Shown here: in pieces, positions 18,764-27,562 of the stretch
How the letters are laid out: every line of letters starts with the position of its first letter
How positions within the stretch are numbered: the first letter of the stretch is position 1
Assembly (NCBI GenBank): GCA_016841445.1
Contig: JAENZD010000002.1
Coordinates: 496,001 to 560,000 of the forward strand
DNA length: 64,000 nt
Direction of reading: 5' to 3'
Source of the DNA: Anaerolineaceae bacterium
GTDB lineage: Bacteria > Chloroflexota > Anaerolineae > Anaerolineales > Anaerolineaceae
Notes under the pieces: model-generated
Seen by the model: the letters and a program-made list of their open reading frames with translations, nothing else
The model's database searches: none
Told to the model about the DNA's origin: nothing
Position numbers and translations under genes: made by a program

Positions 18764-19935
18764 AGTGGTTTTTCCATTTGTTCGCGATGCGAATCAGAGC
18801 TACCTGGAAAATGCCTTTATTGTGGTGTTTATTGATTTTAAGTGGTTTGTTATCGGTGGTTCCAGTTAACGCCTATTTAAACCAGACGGTTGATACGATT
18901 CCTATTGCACTTATTAATTTAGATCAGGGGCCTTACGCTGAGGAATTTATCCGGGAGATATCATCCTTTGATAAAATAACCTTTATTAATGAAGTACAGC
19001 TTGATGAGGCACAGCGAAGATTATCTACCGGGAAATATGAGGGTATTGTTGTCATCCTTGATAACTTCTCTGAAGATATCAGTAACGCTGAATTCAGGCA
19101 AATGCTCACAATTTATATTTCTCCTTCCTCCTCTGTGACCTCATTTTTATCCGAAGTTATGTCAGAGAAAGTGCTTGAAATCTGGGCGCAAGAGTATATG
19201 ATCCAGGATTACCAGGCATTAAAACAAGAAGCTGGGACACCATTAGGTGAATCAGCCATCCAGCAATTAAGAATGGAGATCGATCAAGGCATTCAAAAAG
19301 AGGAGTACATGGTATTGGATATCCACACCGGGTCTGTTGATTTAACGCAAACTGATTCGGGGCAATTAGGATCTGCAAAAGATGTCTTGAAGCAAAGTGT
19401 TCTTTATTATGCCTCCATGACGATCATCTTTGTGTTTATCAGCGGCCGCTGGGTGATTGATCTGCGGCAAAATAGCATTGGATTACGGATGCACTCATTG
19501 GGAATAACGCCAGCCCTGTCTGTTTTAGCCTCCAGCACAGCCATGGCCATTTTTTGCACGGGCTTTCTGACGCTGATCATTACACTCTTTGGGATCATGC
19601 TCAAAATCCCAAGTGGTATCGTACTCGGATTGATTGGTACTGCCTTTTTATACTTCGTATCAATCATTGGTCTGGCTTTGATTTTCACTTCATTTGTAAA
19701 GGAGAGCACCAGCCTGCTCCTGGTTTCGCCTTTAGCTATTCTGATCAATTCCTTACTTGGAGGAATGTTTTATCCCCTGCCTGAGTGGGCGATCACCTGG
19801 CAGAAGATATCCGTTATCCTCCCGGGGCGGATGCTGAAATTAGCCATTTTTTCTGGCCAGTACTTGCCTTTGGTCCTGGGTGCTGCCATCTATCTTTCGG
19901 TCGGTGTATTGCTCGCCAGCAGGATCCGGGAGTAG
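18760..19935 (+). CDS. ABC-2 type transporter permease
   Basis: A 391-residue protein with the same plan as the preceding permease: one N-terminal helix (about 16-36), an ectodomain starting with IPIALINLDQGPYAEEF, and a C-terminal six-helix block from about 215. The phrase IALINLDQG followed by a small-residue helix pair is seen in YhgE/Pip-type permeases. A GGMFYPLPEWA loop before the last helices is the usual ABC-2 exporter turn. The ATGA overlap with 17549 indicates coupled translation. About 195 bases without a gene follow before the cytidylyltransferase at 20131. Confidence 0.85.
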   Translation: MKWFFHLFAMRIRATWKMPLLWCLLILSGLLSVVPVNAYLNQTVDTIPIALINLDQGPYAEEFIREISSFDKITFINEVQLDEAQRRLSTGKYEGIVVILDNFSEDISNAEFRQMLTIYISPSSSVTSFLSEVMSEKVLEIWAQEYMIQDYQALKQEAGTPLGESAIQQLRMEIDQGIQKEEYMVLDIHTGSVDLTQTDSGQLGSAKDVLKQSVLYYASMTIIFVFISGRWVIDLRQNSIGLRMHSLGITPALSVLASSTAMAIFCTGFLTLIITLFGIMLKIPSGIVLGLIGTAFLYFVSIIGLALIFTSFVKESTSLLLVSPLAILINSLLGGMFYPLPEWAITWQKISVILPGRMLKLAIFSGQYLPLVLGAAIYLSVGVLLASRIRE

Positions 19936-20130
19936 ATTTGCCTCCATCAATAAACAATGGGTCCTTACCGTGATGAAAGAGATTTGGATCTTTGATTGAA
20001 AATGGATGCTATCGATTTATCCCCTTTGGCGAAATTGAGTTCATCGGATAAAATTAATTTTCCAAGATCTAGTGTGACCCATTAATTCGTCCAAAAAAAA
20101 GAAAAAATACGGAAGATTTTAAAATAAGGC

Positions 20131-20931
20131 ATGCATTTAGAAAAAAACACATTGAGGAACCCTGCTATTGTCGCAATTATCCAGGCACGCATGGGCTCGA
20201 GCCGATTACCCGGGAAAGTATTAAAGGATATCGGCGGCGAACCGATGCTGTACCGTGTGGTGACCCGCGTCCGCCGCTCGCAGTGGATAGGGCAGGTCAT
20301 CATAGCGACAACAGTCGACGTCAGTGATGATCCGGTGGCAGATTTTTGCCTATCGCGGGGTATTCCTTGCTATCGCGGGCATCTCCAGGATGTGCTGGAT
20401 CGCTACTACCAGGCGGCGGGTTTATTCAATGCGCAAACCGTTGTCCGTCTGACGGGTGATTGCCCTTTAATTGACCCAAAGGAGATTGATCGAACAATCA
20501 CTGCATATATTGAAGCAGGAGTCGATTTCGCGGCTAACCGGTTACCCCCTCCCTGGGCGCGTACAACGCCGATTGGCATGGATACAGAGGTTATATCCAT
20601 GGAAGCGCTTTCTCGGGCATGGCGTGAGGCTAAAGCGCCTCATGAACGCGAGCATGTGATGCCGTACCTCTATGACACACCCGGACGGTTTAATACCCTG
20701 CTTGTGGATCACGTCCCCAACCTCGGTCATTTGCGCTTAACCGTGGACACAGCAGAAGACCTGGCATTGATCCGGCAGATTTATAGGCACTTTGGAAACA
20801 GGGATGATTTTTCGTTGGATGATATCCTGGACGCCTTAAGGGCACATCCTGATTGGCTTTCTATTAATTCTGATGTCGTTCATAAGTCATTTACAGATGT
20901 TGACCAACGTCAGCAAAATGAATTGAATTAG
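20131..20931 (+). CDS. SpsF-type cytidylyltransferase
   Basis: A 266-residue nucleotidyltransferase of the SpsF/PseF group. The diagnostic IQARMGSSRLPGKVL begins at residue 17, and VRLTGDCPLIDP provides the metal-binding aspartate region. These enzymes are related to CMP-sialate and CMP-Kdo synthetases and are often found beside NeuB-type synthases, but most have no measured substrate. The ATG at 20131 has a poorly spaced AAGG. Ten residues before the fold look dispensable, so a start slightly downstream is possible. It begins the second block of the island after the ABC/lipoprotein unit. It is one of three cytidylyltransferase-like genes in the window. Confidence 0.83.
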   Translation: MHLEKNTLRNPAIVAIIQARMGSSRLPGKVLKDIGGEPMLYRVVTRVRRSQWIGQVIIATTVDVSDDPVADFCLSRGIPCYRGHLQDVLDRYYQAAGLFNAQTVVRLTGDCPLIDPKEIDRTITAYIEAGVDFAANRLPPPWARTTPIGMDTEVISMEALSRAWREAKAPHEREHVMPYLYDTPGRFNTLLVDHVPNLGHLRLTVDTAEDLALIRQIYRHFGNRDDFSLDDILDALRAHPDWLSINSDVVHKSFTDVDQRQQNELN

Positions 20932-21050
20932 GACCAATATGAATGAGATTAATGCCTGACCCGGATCATTAGCAAACATTCGATGGTATCCTTAATCCTC
21001 GCATCAATGGATTGCATTGTTTTGTTCAACTGGATGACTGATCAAAAATT

Positions 21051-21932
21051 ATGAAATGTTTATTATGTAAATCAGAAGAAAAAAAGATATTCGAAAAGGT
21101 AAAGTCTTTTGGGTATCCGCTAACCTATTATCAGTGCACGAACTGCGGCCTGATCTATCAAAATGTTGAAGAAAGTGTCGCCTCGGATCCGGCATTTTAT
21201 CAGGATACCTACCGTAAAATTTACCAGGCAGACGTCAACCCGACAGCCAAAGACATCTGGGTACAGCAAAAACGGGCAGAATTTCTCGTCAACTTACTGC
21301 ATTCTTATAAGTTGGAGCGTATCAATGAGATACTTGATATCGGGGCTTCGACCGGTTTGTTGTTGAAAGGCTTTCAGCAGGCATTAAGCTGTGATGTGAT
21401 GGGTGTAGAGCCTGGAGATGCTTACCGTCAGTATGCTGAAAAACAGGGCATCAAGATGTACTCTTCGATTGATGACCTTACCAAGAACAGCAATCGGAAA
21501 TTTGACCTGGTCAGTATGAGCCATGTCCTTGAGCATTTACCCAATCCAACTGCCACCCTGACGGACATTCGCGAAAAACTATTGGCTGAGAAGGGTCATT
21601 TGCTGATCGAGGTGCCGAATTTTTATGGCCATGATAGTTTTGAGCTGGCGCACCTGACCTGCTTCACACCACACACTTTACAGGAAACATTGAACCACGC
21701 CGGTTACCGAGTTGTTACCATGGTCCGGCATGGAATGCCCAGGTCATCCTTGCTGAATCTCTACATCACCGTTCTGGCTGCCCCAGTACCGGACCAGGAA
21801 AAGATCCTGGAATTTACTCCTGACCGATTTGTGAGATTCAAACGGCGGCTATCGATGTTTTACCGGCGAATCGTGCAAAAATTTCTCCCCAAAAAAGCAT
21901 GGCTGCCTTTACCAACCGAAGGTAAGTCTTAG
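21051..21932 (+). CDS. Class I SAM-dependent methyltransferase with N-terminal zinc ribbon
   Basis: A 293-residue protein. C3-x2-C6 and C29-x2-C32 form a four-cysteine zinc ribbon (CLLC and CTNC). This is followed by a Methyltransf_23-type domain with motif I ILDIGASTGLLL and motif III FDLVSMSHVLEHL. This zinc-ribbon plus methyltransferase pattern is common among sugar-methyltransferases and C-methyltransferases in polysaccharide clusters. The stop is three bases from the next ATG, so they are co-transcribed. The preceding 119 bases hold no gene. The acceptor is unknown. Confidence 0.88.
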   Translation: MKCLLCKSEEKKIFEKVKSFGYPLTYYQCTNCGLIYQNVEESVASDPAFYQDTYRKIYQADVNPTAKDIWVQQKRAEFLVNLLHSYKLERINEILDIGASTGLLLKGFQQALSCDVMGVEPGDAYRQYAEKQGIKMYSSIDDLTKNSNRKFDLVSMSHVLEHLPNPTATLTDIREKLLAEKGHLLIEVPNFYGHDSFELAHLTCFTPHTLQETLNHAGYRVVTMVRHGMPRSSLLNLYITVLAAPVPDQEKILEFTPDRFVRFKRRLSMFYRRIVQKFLPKKAWLPLPTEGKS

Positions 21933-21935
21933 TTC

Positions 21936-22883
21936 ATGAAACGTCTCACACTGTTTACTGCGCCGAAGCCCTTCACTGACCCGCATATCAACATCATCCA
22001 GCGCAACACATTGCAAAATTGGCTGGTGCTTGGCGATGATGTCGAAGTCGTCGTGATCGGTGATGATCCGGGGATTGCAGAGGCATGCCATAATTTAGGC
22101 CTTCTTCATATCCCGAATGTGAAGTGTAATGAGTTGGGTACGCCCCTGATCAGTTCCATTTTTGATCTTGCCCGTCAAGTCAATGGCTCACCGTACCTGG
22201 CGTATGCGAATGCGGACATCCTTTTTATGCCCGAATTAACTTCGGCTTTGACCGCGTTAGGTCAACATAAAGAGAGATTTCTTGCAGTCGGTCAGCGTTG
22301 GGACCTGGAAATCAACCAGCACATCGAATTTTCAGCGCATTGGGAAAAATATCTAGAAGATCAAATTCAAAGAAGTGGCAAATTACACGGGCAAACCGGC
22401 AGTGATTATTTTATCTACCCCCGCGCGTGTTTTCAGGATATCCCGAATTTCGCCGTTGGTAGAGCAGGTTGGGATAATTGGATGATCTACTGGGCGCGCA
22501 AGCAGCACTGGGCACTAGTGGACACAACGAAAGCCATCCGTGTTATCCATCAAAATCATGATTACAGCCATCTGCCAGGAGGTGCCCGGCACTACCGCCT
22601 ACCTGAAACAGGTGATAATATTAAACTGGCTGGTGGAAGACGGACTATTTTCAGGCTCACGGATGCCGTTTTTGACTTTGATGGTCGGAAATTAAAACGA
22701 AAGCCATTGACCTGGAAAAAATTCTGGCGTGAAGTTGAGATCTTCCCCTTAGTCTCTTTGCATTCGCGCAGTTTAGGATGGCTTTTCTTCGCCATCTTCC
22801 ACCCGATTAAAGCCTATAAAGAAGCCAGGCGATGGCTTGCCAACCGAGGTGGAAAACAACCTCTAAATGAAGACCAGGAATAA
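21936..22883 (+). CDS. Putative GT-A-like glycosyltransferase, uncharacterised
   Basis: A 315-residue protein. It opens with LTLFTAPKPF, followed by a Rossmann-like VEVVVIGDDPGI and a YLAYANADILFM segment, where the NAD motif sits where GT-A enzymes place the DxD metal site. QTGSDYFIYPRACF and VGRAGWDNWMIYWA follow, a pattern I associate with GT-A folds but cannot assign to a numbered family. A basic C-terminal tail (KLKRKPLTWKKFW) and a hydrophobic patch near residue 285 suggest peripheral membrane contact. It lies between a methyltransferase and a GT2 in one operon. The function as a sugar transferase is inferred. Confidence 0.6.
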   Translation: MKRLTLFTAPKPFTDPHINIIQRNTLQNWLVLGDDVEVVVIGDDPGIAEACHNLGLLHIPNVKCNELGTPLISSIFDLARQVNGSPYLAYANADILFMPELTSALTALGQHKERFLAVGQRWDLEINQHIEFSAHWEKYLEDQIQRSGKLHGQTGSDYFIYPRACFQDIPNFAVGRAGWDNWMIYWARKQHWALVDTTKAIRVIHQNHDYSHLPGGARHYRLPETGDNIKLAGGRRTIFRLTDAVFDFDGRKLKRKPLTWKKFWREVEIFPLVSLHSRSLGWLFFAIFHPIKAYKEARRWLANRGGKQPLNEDQE

Positions 22884-22900
22884 TCTTTCGGGATAAACCA

Positions 22901-23902
22901 ATGCCAAGACTTGGAATGAACCCATCCAGGGGAAAATCTCTTGATTATCAGCCTGCCCGGACAACTGTGGCAGTACTGGTATACGCGCCGCATAAGATCG
23001 GATATTTTAAAGACCGTTTTGACGTTACCCGGCTCACCATTGAAAGCATTTTACAGAATACGCATGAACCGTTTGATCTGCTTGTTTTTGACAACGGCAG
23101 CAGCCCGGAAATGGTGAATTATCTTGGATCCCTCTATGATGACGGAAAAATTGACACCCTGATCCTCTCAAAACACAATATTGGGAAGTTGAATGCCCTG
23201 AATGTTATTTTTAATACGGCACCCGGTGAGATTGTGGCATACACCGACGATGATGTTTTTCATCTCCCAGGTTGGTTAAAAGCCCACCTGGAAATCATCG
23301 ATGCCCTGCCAAATGTTGGCGCAGTGACCGGATTTTACATCAAGCAGCGGGTCGCTATGAGTTCTGAGAGTTCACTGGCGTTTGTGGATCAACCAGGGAT
23401 GGAAACAGACAGGGGTCAACTGATCCCCAAAAAATGGGAAGAAGAGTACATCCTCAACAGTGGTCGGACATGGGAACGATATGAGGCAGAAATCGCGGGG
23501 ATTGAGGATATCATCCTCAAATATAAGGGTATCGAGGCATGGGTCTCTGCACATCATTTCCAGATGGTTTGCCCTAAGTCAGTCGTCCTTGACGTTCTTT
23601 CTGAAATGATTCCCCAAGGGTGGAGTGACCAATTGATGGGGCGGATGGTGGAATTGGATGACAGGATGGATGCAAAAGGTTACCTCCGCTTTTGCACGCG
23701 GGAGCAAACGATGCGGCTGATGGGTAATGCCATCTCTGAAGAGGTCGAAGAACTGGCCAGGGCTTCCGGGATCACAGTCCAAGCAGCGGAAGTGGTCAAA
23801 GAATCGCGGGGATTGATGCATAAGATCGCCCAAACCAAAGGGATTCGCACTGTTTTAGAGTGGGTTGTCAATAAAATCTACAGGTGGCTAAATAAGAAGT
23901 AA
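22901..23902 (+). CDS. Glycosyltransferase family 2 protein
   Basis: A 333-residue GT-A protein. VAVLVYAPHKIGYF starts the nucleotide-binding fold, LLVFDNGSSPE matches the GT2 DNGS motif, and VAYTDDDVFHLPGW carries the metal-binding Asp triplet. The region after about residue 150 is family-variable and includes many acidic residues. A weak ribosome site precedes the ATG at 22901; an in-frame ATG at 22916 is an alternative. It would transfer a sugar onto a growing lipid-linked glycan at the cytoplasmic face. It lies 17 bases after the preceding gene. Confidence 0.85.
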   Translation: MPRLGMNPSRGKSLDYQPARTTVAVLVYAPHKIGYFKDRFDVTRLTIESILQNTHEPFDLLVFDNGSSPEMVNYLGSLYDDGKIDTLILSKHNIGKLNALNVIFNTAPGEIVAYTDDDVFHLPGWLKAHLEIIDALPNVGAVTGFYIKQRVAMSSESSLAFVDQPGMETDRGQLIPKKWEEEYILNSGRTWERYEAEIAGIEDIILKYKGIEAWVSAHHFQMVCPKSVVLDVLSEMIPQGWSDQLMGRMVELDDRMDAKGYLRFCTREQTMRLMGNAISEEVEELARASGITVQAAEVVKESRGLMHKIAQTKGIRTVLEWVVNKIYRWLNKK

Positions 23903-23960
23903 GGCGAGGATTTCCCTCTTTCCTTATCAAGAATTGTTAAACAAATGGGTTAAGGATTGA

Positions 23961-25355
23961 ATGATGATCGACGCACAAAAGCAATTAGGGTCATTTCGAG
24001 ACCCCAGCGGTTTTCTGTTTTATAAAAATGGTAGTTTATATCGACAGGTGAACCTTGTCTATCAAAAACATTTTGATTGGTTGATGGATTCAGGCCTTTA
24101 CGAGAATTTGGTCGCACAAAACCTGTTGGTTTCCCACGAAGAAGTCACACCGATAGACTTCCAACAGCCTCAGTTTGCTAATAAAACAATTCAGCCAGAA
24201 GTCGTTGATTTCATTTCATATCCCTATGAATGGACTTTCCATCAATTGCGAAGCGCAGCGCTTACCACGCTGCGGATCGCCCGTATTGCCCTTGAACATG
24301 GCATGATCCTGAAGGATGCCAGTGCCTACAACCTGCAGTTTCACCGGGGACATTGGACTTTGATCGATACGCTTTCCTTTGAGATTTACAAGGAGGGTGA
24401 ACCGTGGATCGCATACCGGCAATTTTGCCAGCATTTCCTTGCACCCCTTGCGCTGATGGCGTATAGGGATACAAGAATGGGGTTGTCCAGCCGGCTGTTC
24501 ATTGATGGAATCCCTTTGGATTTAGCCGCTTCTCTGCTTCCGTTCCGTTCGAAATTACAATTGGGACTGCTGACACATATTCATTTACATTCCCGCAGCC
24601 AAAAGCAATATGCGGATAAAGCGCAATTTGCAGCAAAGGGAAAGGGTGAATTCAGCCGGAAAGATTTGGTCAATCTTTTTGAATCCCTTCGAAATTCGGT
24701 CAAAAGTCTCTCGATGCCGGTCCCAAAAACAGAGTGGGCACATTATTACGAGGATACGAATTACTCCGAAACGGCGTTTGAAGAAAAGAAAAATGCTGTC
24801 AGGGAGTTTATTGAGCAGGTTAACCCTAACAGCGTTTGGGATCTGGGTGCCAATACAGGCCAATTCAGCAGGCTGGCCAGTGAAAAAGGGATTTTTACTG
24901 TTGCATTTGACGTTGACCCGGGCGCTGTTTCACAGAATTATTTTCGTGTCCGCAAGGAACGTGAGGAAAGGCTTTTACCTCTTGTGATGGACCTGACCAA
25001 TCCCTCCCCCGGATTGGGATGGGGGCACCAGGAAAGGCAATCAATGATTGACCGTGGTCCGGTCGATTTGGTTTTGGCCTTAGCACTGGTCCATCATCTG
25101 GCGATCTCGAACAATGTTCCTTTGGGTAAAATCTCAAAATTTCTGAAAAAGATAAGCCATCATTTGATCATTGAATTCGTGCCAAAATCCGATTCCCAGG
25201 TGCAAAGACTTCTGCGCTCAAGAAAAGATATTTTCGAGAATTACACAGTGGAGGGATTTGAGGAAGCATTCGGGTATGATTATGATATTATCCAGAAGCG
25301 GTCTATCACCGGTTCTGACAGAACCCTTTATTTGATGAAAGCAATCGGACAGTAA
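23961..25355 (+). CDS. Two-part protein: degenerate kinase-like N-terminus and SAM methyltransferase (NoeA-like)
   Basis: A 464-residue protein. Residues about 290-450 form a class I methyltransferase with motif I VWDLGANTGQFS and a later VDLVLALALVHHL. The first 250 residues are not part of that fold. They contain LKDASAYNLQF with D119 and N124 spaced like the D-x4-N catalytic loop of phosphotransferase folds, then LIDTLSF with D136 placed like the metal-binding DFG Asp. No obvious glycine loop was found, so kinase activity is uncertain. Whole proteins of this kind are usually annotated as SAM methyltransferases related to nodulation protein NoeA. The gene opens the run of small protein, oxidoreductase and sugar-activation genes. 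Confidence 0.75.
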   Translation: MMIDAQKQLGSFRDPSGFLFYKNGSLYRQVNLVYQKHFDWLMDSGLYENLVAQNLLVSHEEVTPIDFQQPQFANKTIQPEVVDFISYPYEWTFHQLRSAALTTLRIARIALEHGMILKDASAYNLQFHRGHWTLIDTLSFEIYKEGEPWIAYRQFCQHFLAPLALMAYRDTRMGLSSRLFIDGIPLDLAASLLPFRSKLQLGLLTHIHLHSRSQKQYADKAQFAAKGKGEFSRKDLVNLFESLRNSVKSLSMPVPKTEWAHYYEDTNYSETAFEEKKNAVREFIEQVNPNSVWDLGANTGQFSRLASEKGIFTVAFDVDPGAVSQNYFRVRKEREERLLPLVMDLTNPSPGLGWGHQERQSMIDRGPVDLVLALALVHHLAISNNVPLGKISKFLKKISHHLIIEFVPKSDSQVQRLLRSRKDIFENYTVEGFEEAFGYDYDIIQKRSITGSDRTLYLMKAIGQ

Positions 25356-25386
25356 CAACAACTGGAAATGAGGATTCGAGGTAATA

Positions 25387-25620
25387 ATGAATCACAACAT
25401 ATTTCTAAAACCCTTGATGTATCTAGATCCTGGATCCGGAAGTTTTATCATCCAGATGCTGTTGGCAGGGGTGTTGGGGATTGCTGTAGCAGTCCGCATT
25501 TACTGGAAGAAGATCATCGCTTTCTTCAAAAGGAACAAAACAGGAAATATCCAGGACCAGGTCGATGAAATGGATGAATACGGTGAGCACGAGGTTGATC
25601 AACCCGATGAAAAAATGTGA
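25387..25620 (+). CDS. Small single-pass membrane protein with LDPGSGS motif
   Basis: A 77-residue protein. LDPGSGSF at about residues 13-20 is followed by one hydrophobic helix (about 20-38), then basic YWKKIIAFFKRNK, then an acidic tail rich in D and E. A GAGG ribosome site stands before the ATG. The same YLDPGSGS-then-helix pattern occurs in small proteins that accompany surface-polysaccharide genes in many bacteria, to my knowledge without a demonstrated function. It lies 31 bases after the methyltransferase fusion, in the same operon. I do not assign a function. The composition and ribosome site make it likely to be a real gene. Confidence 0.75.
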   Translation: MNHNIFLKPLMYLDPGSGSFIIQMLLAGVLGIAVAVRIYWKKIIAFFKRNKTGNIQDQVDEMDEYGEHEVDQPDEKM

Positions 25621-25665
25621 AAATCCCATCCTGGAAAATAAATAATCTTAAATAGGAACAATACG

Positions 25666-26634
25666 ATGAAGTGGTTAATTGCTGGATTGGGTTCAATTGG
25701 CAGGCGGCATTTGAGGAATTTGCTGACCCTAGGTGAGAAGGACATTTTACTTTACCGAACGCATCACAGCACGCTGCCTGACGATGAAATTTCCCATTTC
25801 CCGGTGGAGACGGATTTGACAGCAGCGCTAAGCCACAAACCAGACGCTGTCATTATTGCGAACCCCACATCAGAGCATATGCATACCGCCCATGCAGCCG
25901 CAAATGCCGGCTGCCATCTTTTTATTGAGAAACCCCTGGCTGATCGTATGAGCGAAGATGTTGAAAAACTTGAAGAGGCCATTCGATCCGCAGAGTTAAA
26001 AACATTGGTCGGATTTCAATTTCGATTTCATCCTGTTTTGATGCGCCTTAAAACGGTTTTATCAGAGAATTGTCTCGGGCGGGTTTATTCCTTTCGAGTG
26101 CATTGGGGGGAATACCTGCCAGGTTGGCATCCGTGGGAGGATTACCGGATCAGCTACGCAGCGCGGAAAGACCTTGGCGGGGGCGTGGTGAATACACTCT
26201 GCCACCCGGTCGATTATGTCCGGTGGTTGTTCGGTGAGGTTGAGTCACTTTCAGCGGTTACAGGACATGTTTCGGACCTGGAGATCGATGTTGAAGACCT
26301 GGCTGAAATCACGCTTAAATTTCAAAATGGATGTGTTGGTTCAATCCACCTGGATTATTACCAGCGTCCTCCTTCACACTGGATTGAAATTATCGCTGAA
26401 CGCGGCCATGTTCGCTGGGACAATGAGACCGGTGCGGCAAAGATTTACCGCGCAGAAGATCAAAGTTGGGAGTTGGTTCATCCACCAGAAGGATTTGAGC
26501 GCAACGACCTTTTCTTAGCTGAATTGCGTCATTTTATTGAATTGATCACCAATGGGGGTGAGCCACGCTGCAGTCTGACGGACGGTATCAGAGCCCTGGA
26601 ATTAACTGAAGCCATTCATGCATCAGCTAAATAA
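25666..26634 (+). CDS. Gfo/Idh/MocA family oxidoreductase
   Basis: A 322-residue NAD(P)-dependent dehydrogenase. GLGSIG (7-12) is the dinucleotide site, and FIEKPLA with E88-K89-P90 is the family signature that positions the nicotinamide. The C-terminal alpha/beta domain includes GGGVVNTLCHPVDYVRWLFG, where the histidine fits the expected catalytic place. The family oxidises or reduces sugar hydroxyls, for example at C3 of UDP-GlcNAc. Beside SDR, NeuA and NeuB-type genes, a role in preparing the precursor of an acidic sugar is likely but inferred. AGGA stands 8 bases before the ATG. Confidence 0.88.
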   Translation: MKWLIAGLGSIGRRHLRNLLTLGEKDILLYRTHHSTLPDDEISHFPVETDLTAALSHKPDAVIIANPTSEHMHTAHAAANAGCHLFIEKPLADRMSEDVEKLEEAIRSAELKTLVGFQFRFHPVLMRLKTVLSENCLGRVYSFRVHWGEYLPGWHPWEDYRISYAARKDLGGGVVNTLCHPVDYVRWLFGEVESLSAVTGHVSDLEIDVEDLAEITLKFQNGCVGSIHLDYYQRPPSHWIEIIAERGHVRWDNETGAAKIYRAEDQSWELVHPPEGFERNDLFLAELRHFIELITNGGEPRCSLTDGIRALELTEAIHASAK

Positions 26635-26692
26635 GAATTCAATCCTTCTCACGCACTGTAAGAAACAATAAAGAAGCAACATTGCCTCTCAC

Positions 26693-26701
26693 TGGTATAA
26701 T
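26693..26701 (+). promoter_or_regulatory. Extended -10 promoter before the SDR/NeuA/NeuB block
   Basis: TGG precedes a perfect TATAAT at 26696-26701. No -35 box with correct spacing is present. Transcription would start near 26708, 30 bases ahead of the SDR gene. It suggests that 26738-31327 can be expressed apart from the upstream genes. Confidence 0.5.
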
Positions 26702-26737
26702 ATTTCTTATTAAGGTTGTGTTCATAAGGATAAATTA

Positions 26738-27562
26738 ATGTCAGATATAATGGAAAAGTTTTCCCTTAAAGGGCAGACTGCGCTGGTAACCGGCGGTGCT
26801 GGTCTTCTTGGAAAACAGTTTACTCTTGCATTGGGTCAGGCTGGGGCAAATGTGGTAGTGGCAGATTTTGATCTGGATGCCGCTCAACGCCACGCGCAAA
26901 CCCTCCTTGACGAAAATATTCCCACTCAAGCTGTTCAAGTGGATGTAACGGGACCAGGGTCCGCGGCTAAAATGGTTGAACAGGTTGTTTCAAAGTTTGG
27001 TCGTCTGGATATTTTGGTCAACAGCGCAGCACTCGACCCGAAATTTGATCCAGAGAATATCAGTGATCAATCATCGAACGCATTTGAAACGTATCCGTTG
27101 GAATCATGGCAGAAGGCTATTGATGTGAACCTGACGGGGATGTTCCTGGCTTGCCAGGCATCCGCACGCCAGATGGTTGCGCAAAACTACGGCGTTATCA
27201 TCAATATTTGTTCTACCTATGGTTTGGTAGGGCCAGATCAGCGCCTGTATGAACGTGTAGATGGACCACCACAATTTAAACCGGTGTATTACTCTGTCAG
27301 CAAAGCTGGTGTATTGGGGCTGACACGTTACCTGTCGACATATTACGCTGGCAAACCGATTCGCGTGAATGCATTAACACCGGGTGGGGTGTACAACCAG
27401 CATGATGAGGTATTTCTGAAAGCCTATTCCGCCAGGACAGTCATGGGCAGGATGGCAGAACAGGACGAGATGAGCGGTGCAGTTGTTTTCCTGGCATCTA
27501 AGGCGTCTTCATATATGACCGGCGCTAATCTTGTTGTGGATGGAGGTTGGACTGCATGGTAG
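26738..27562 (+). CDS. Short-chain dehydrogenase/reductase
   Basis: A 274-residue classical SDR. TGGAGLLG (18-25) binds the cofactor, DILVNSAAL is the NNAG-equivalent, and S159 with Y185-SVS-K189 form the catalytic set. D43 after the second strand (VVVADFD) suggests a preference for NAD(H). Its stop codon overlaps the start of the next gene (ATGGTAG), so it is translationally coupled to the CMP-sugar synthetase/phosphatase fusion. Coupled SDRs of this type are typical in nonulosonic acid clusters of Leptospira-like and environmental bacteria, where their substrate is mostly untested. Confidence 0.88.
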   Translation: MSDIMEKFSLKGQTALVTGGAGLLGKQFTLALGQAGANVVVADFDLDAAQRHAQTLLDENIPTQAVQVDVTGPGSAAKMVEQVVSKFGRLDILVNSAALDPKFDPENISDQSSNAFETYPLESWQKAIDVNLTGMFLACQASARQMVAQNYGVIINICSTYGLVGPDQRLYERVDGPPQFKPVYYSVSKAGVLGLTRYLSTYYAGKPIRVNALTPGGVYNQHDEVFLKAYSARTVMGRMAEQDEMSGAVVFLASKASSYMTGANLVVDGGWTAW

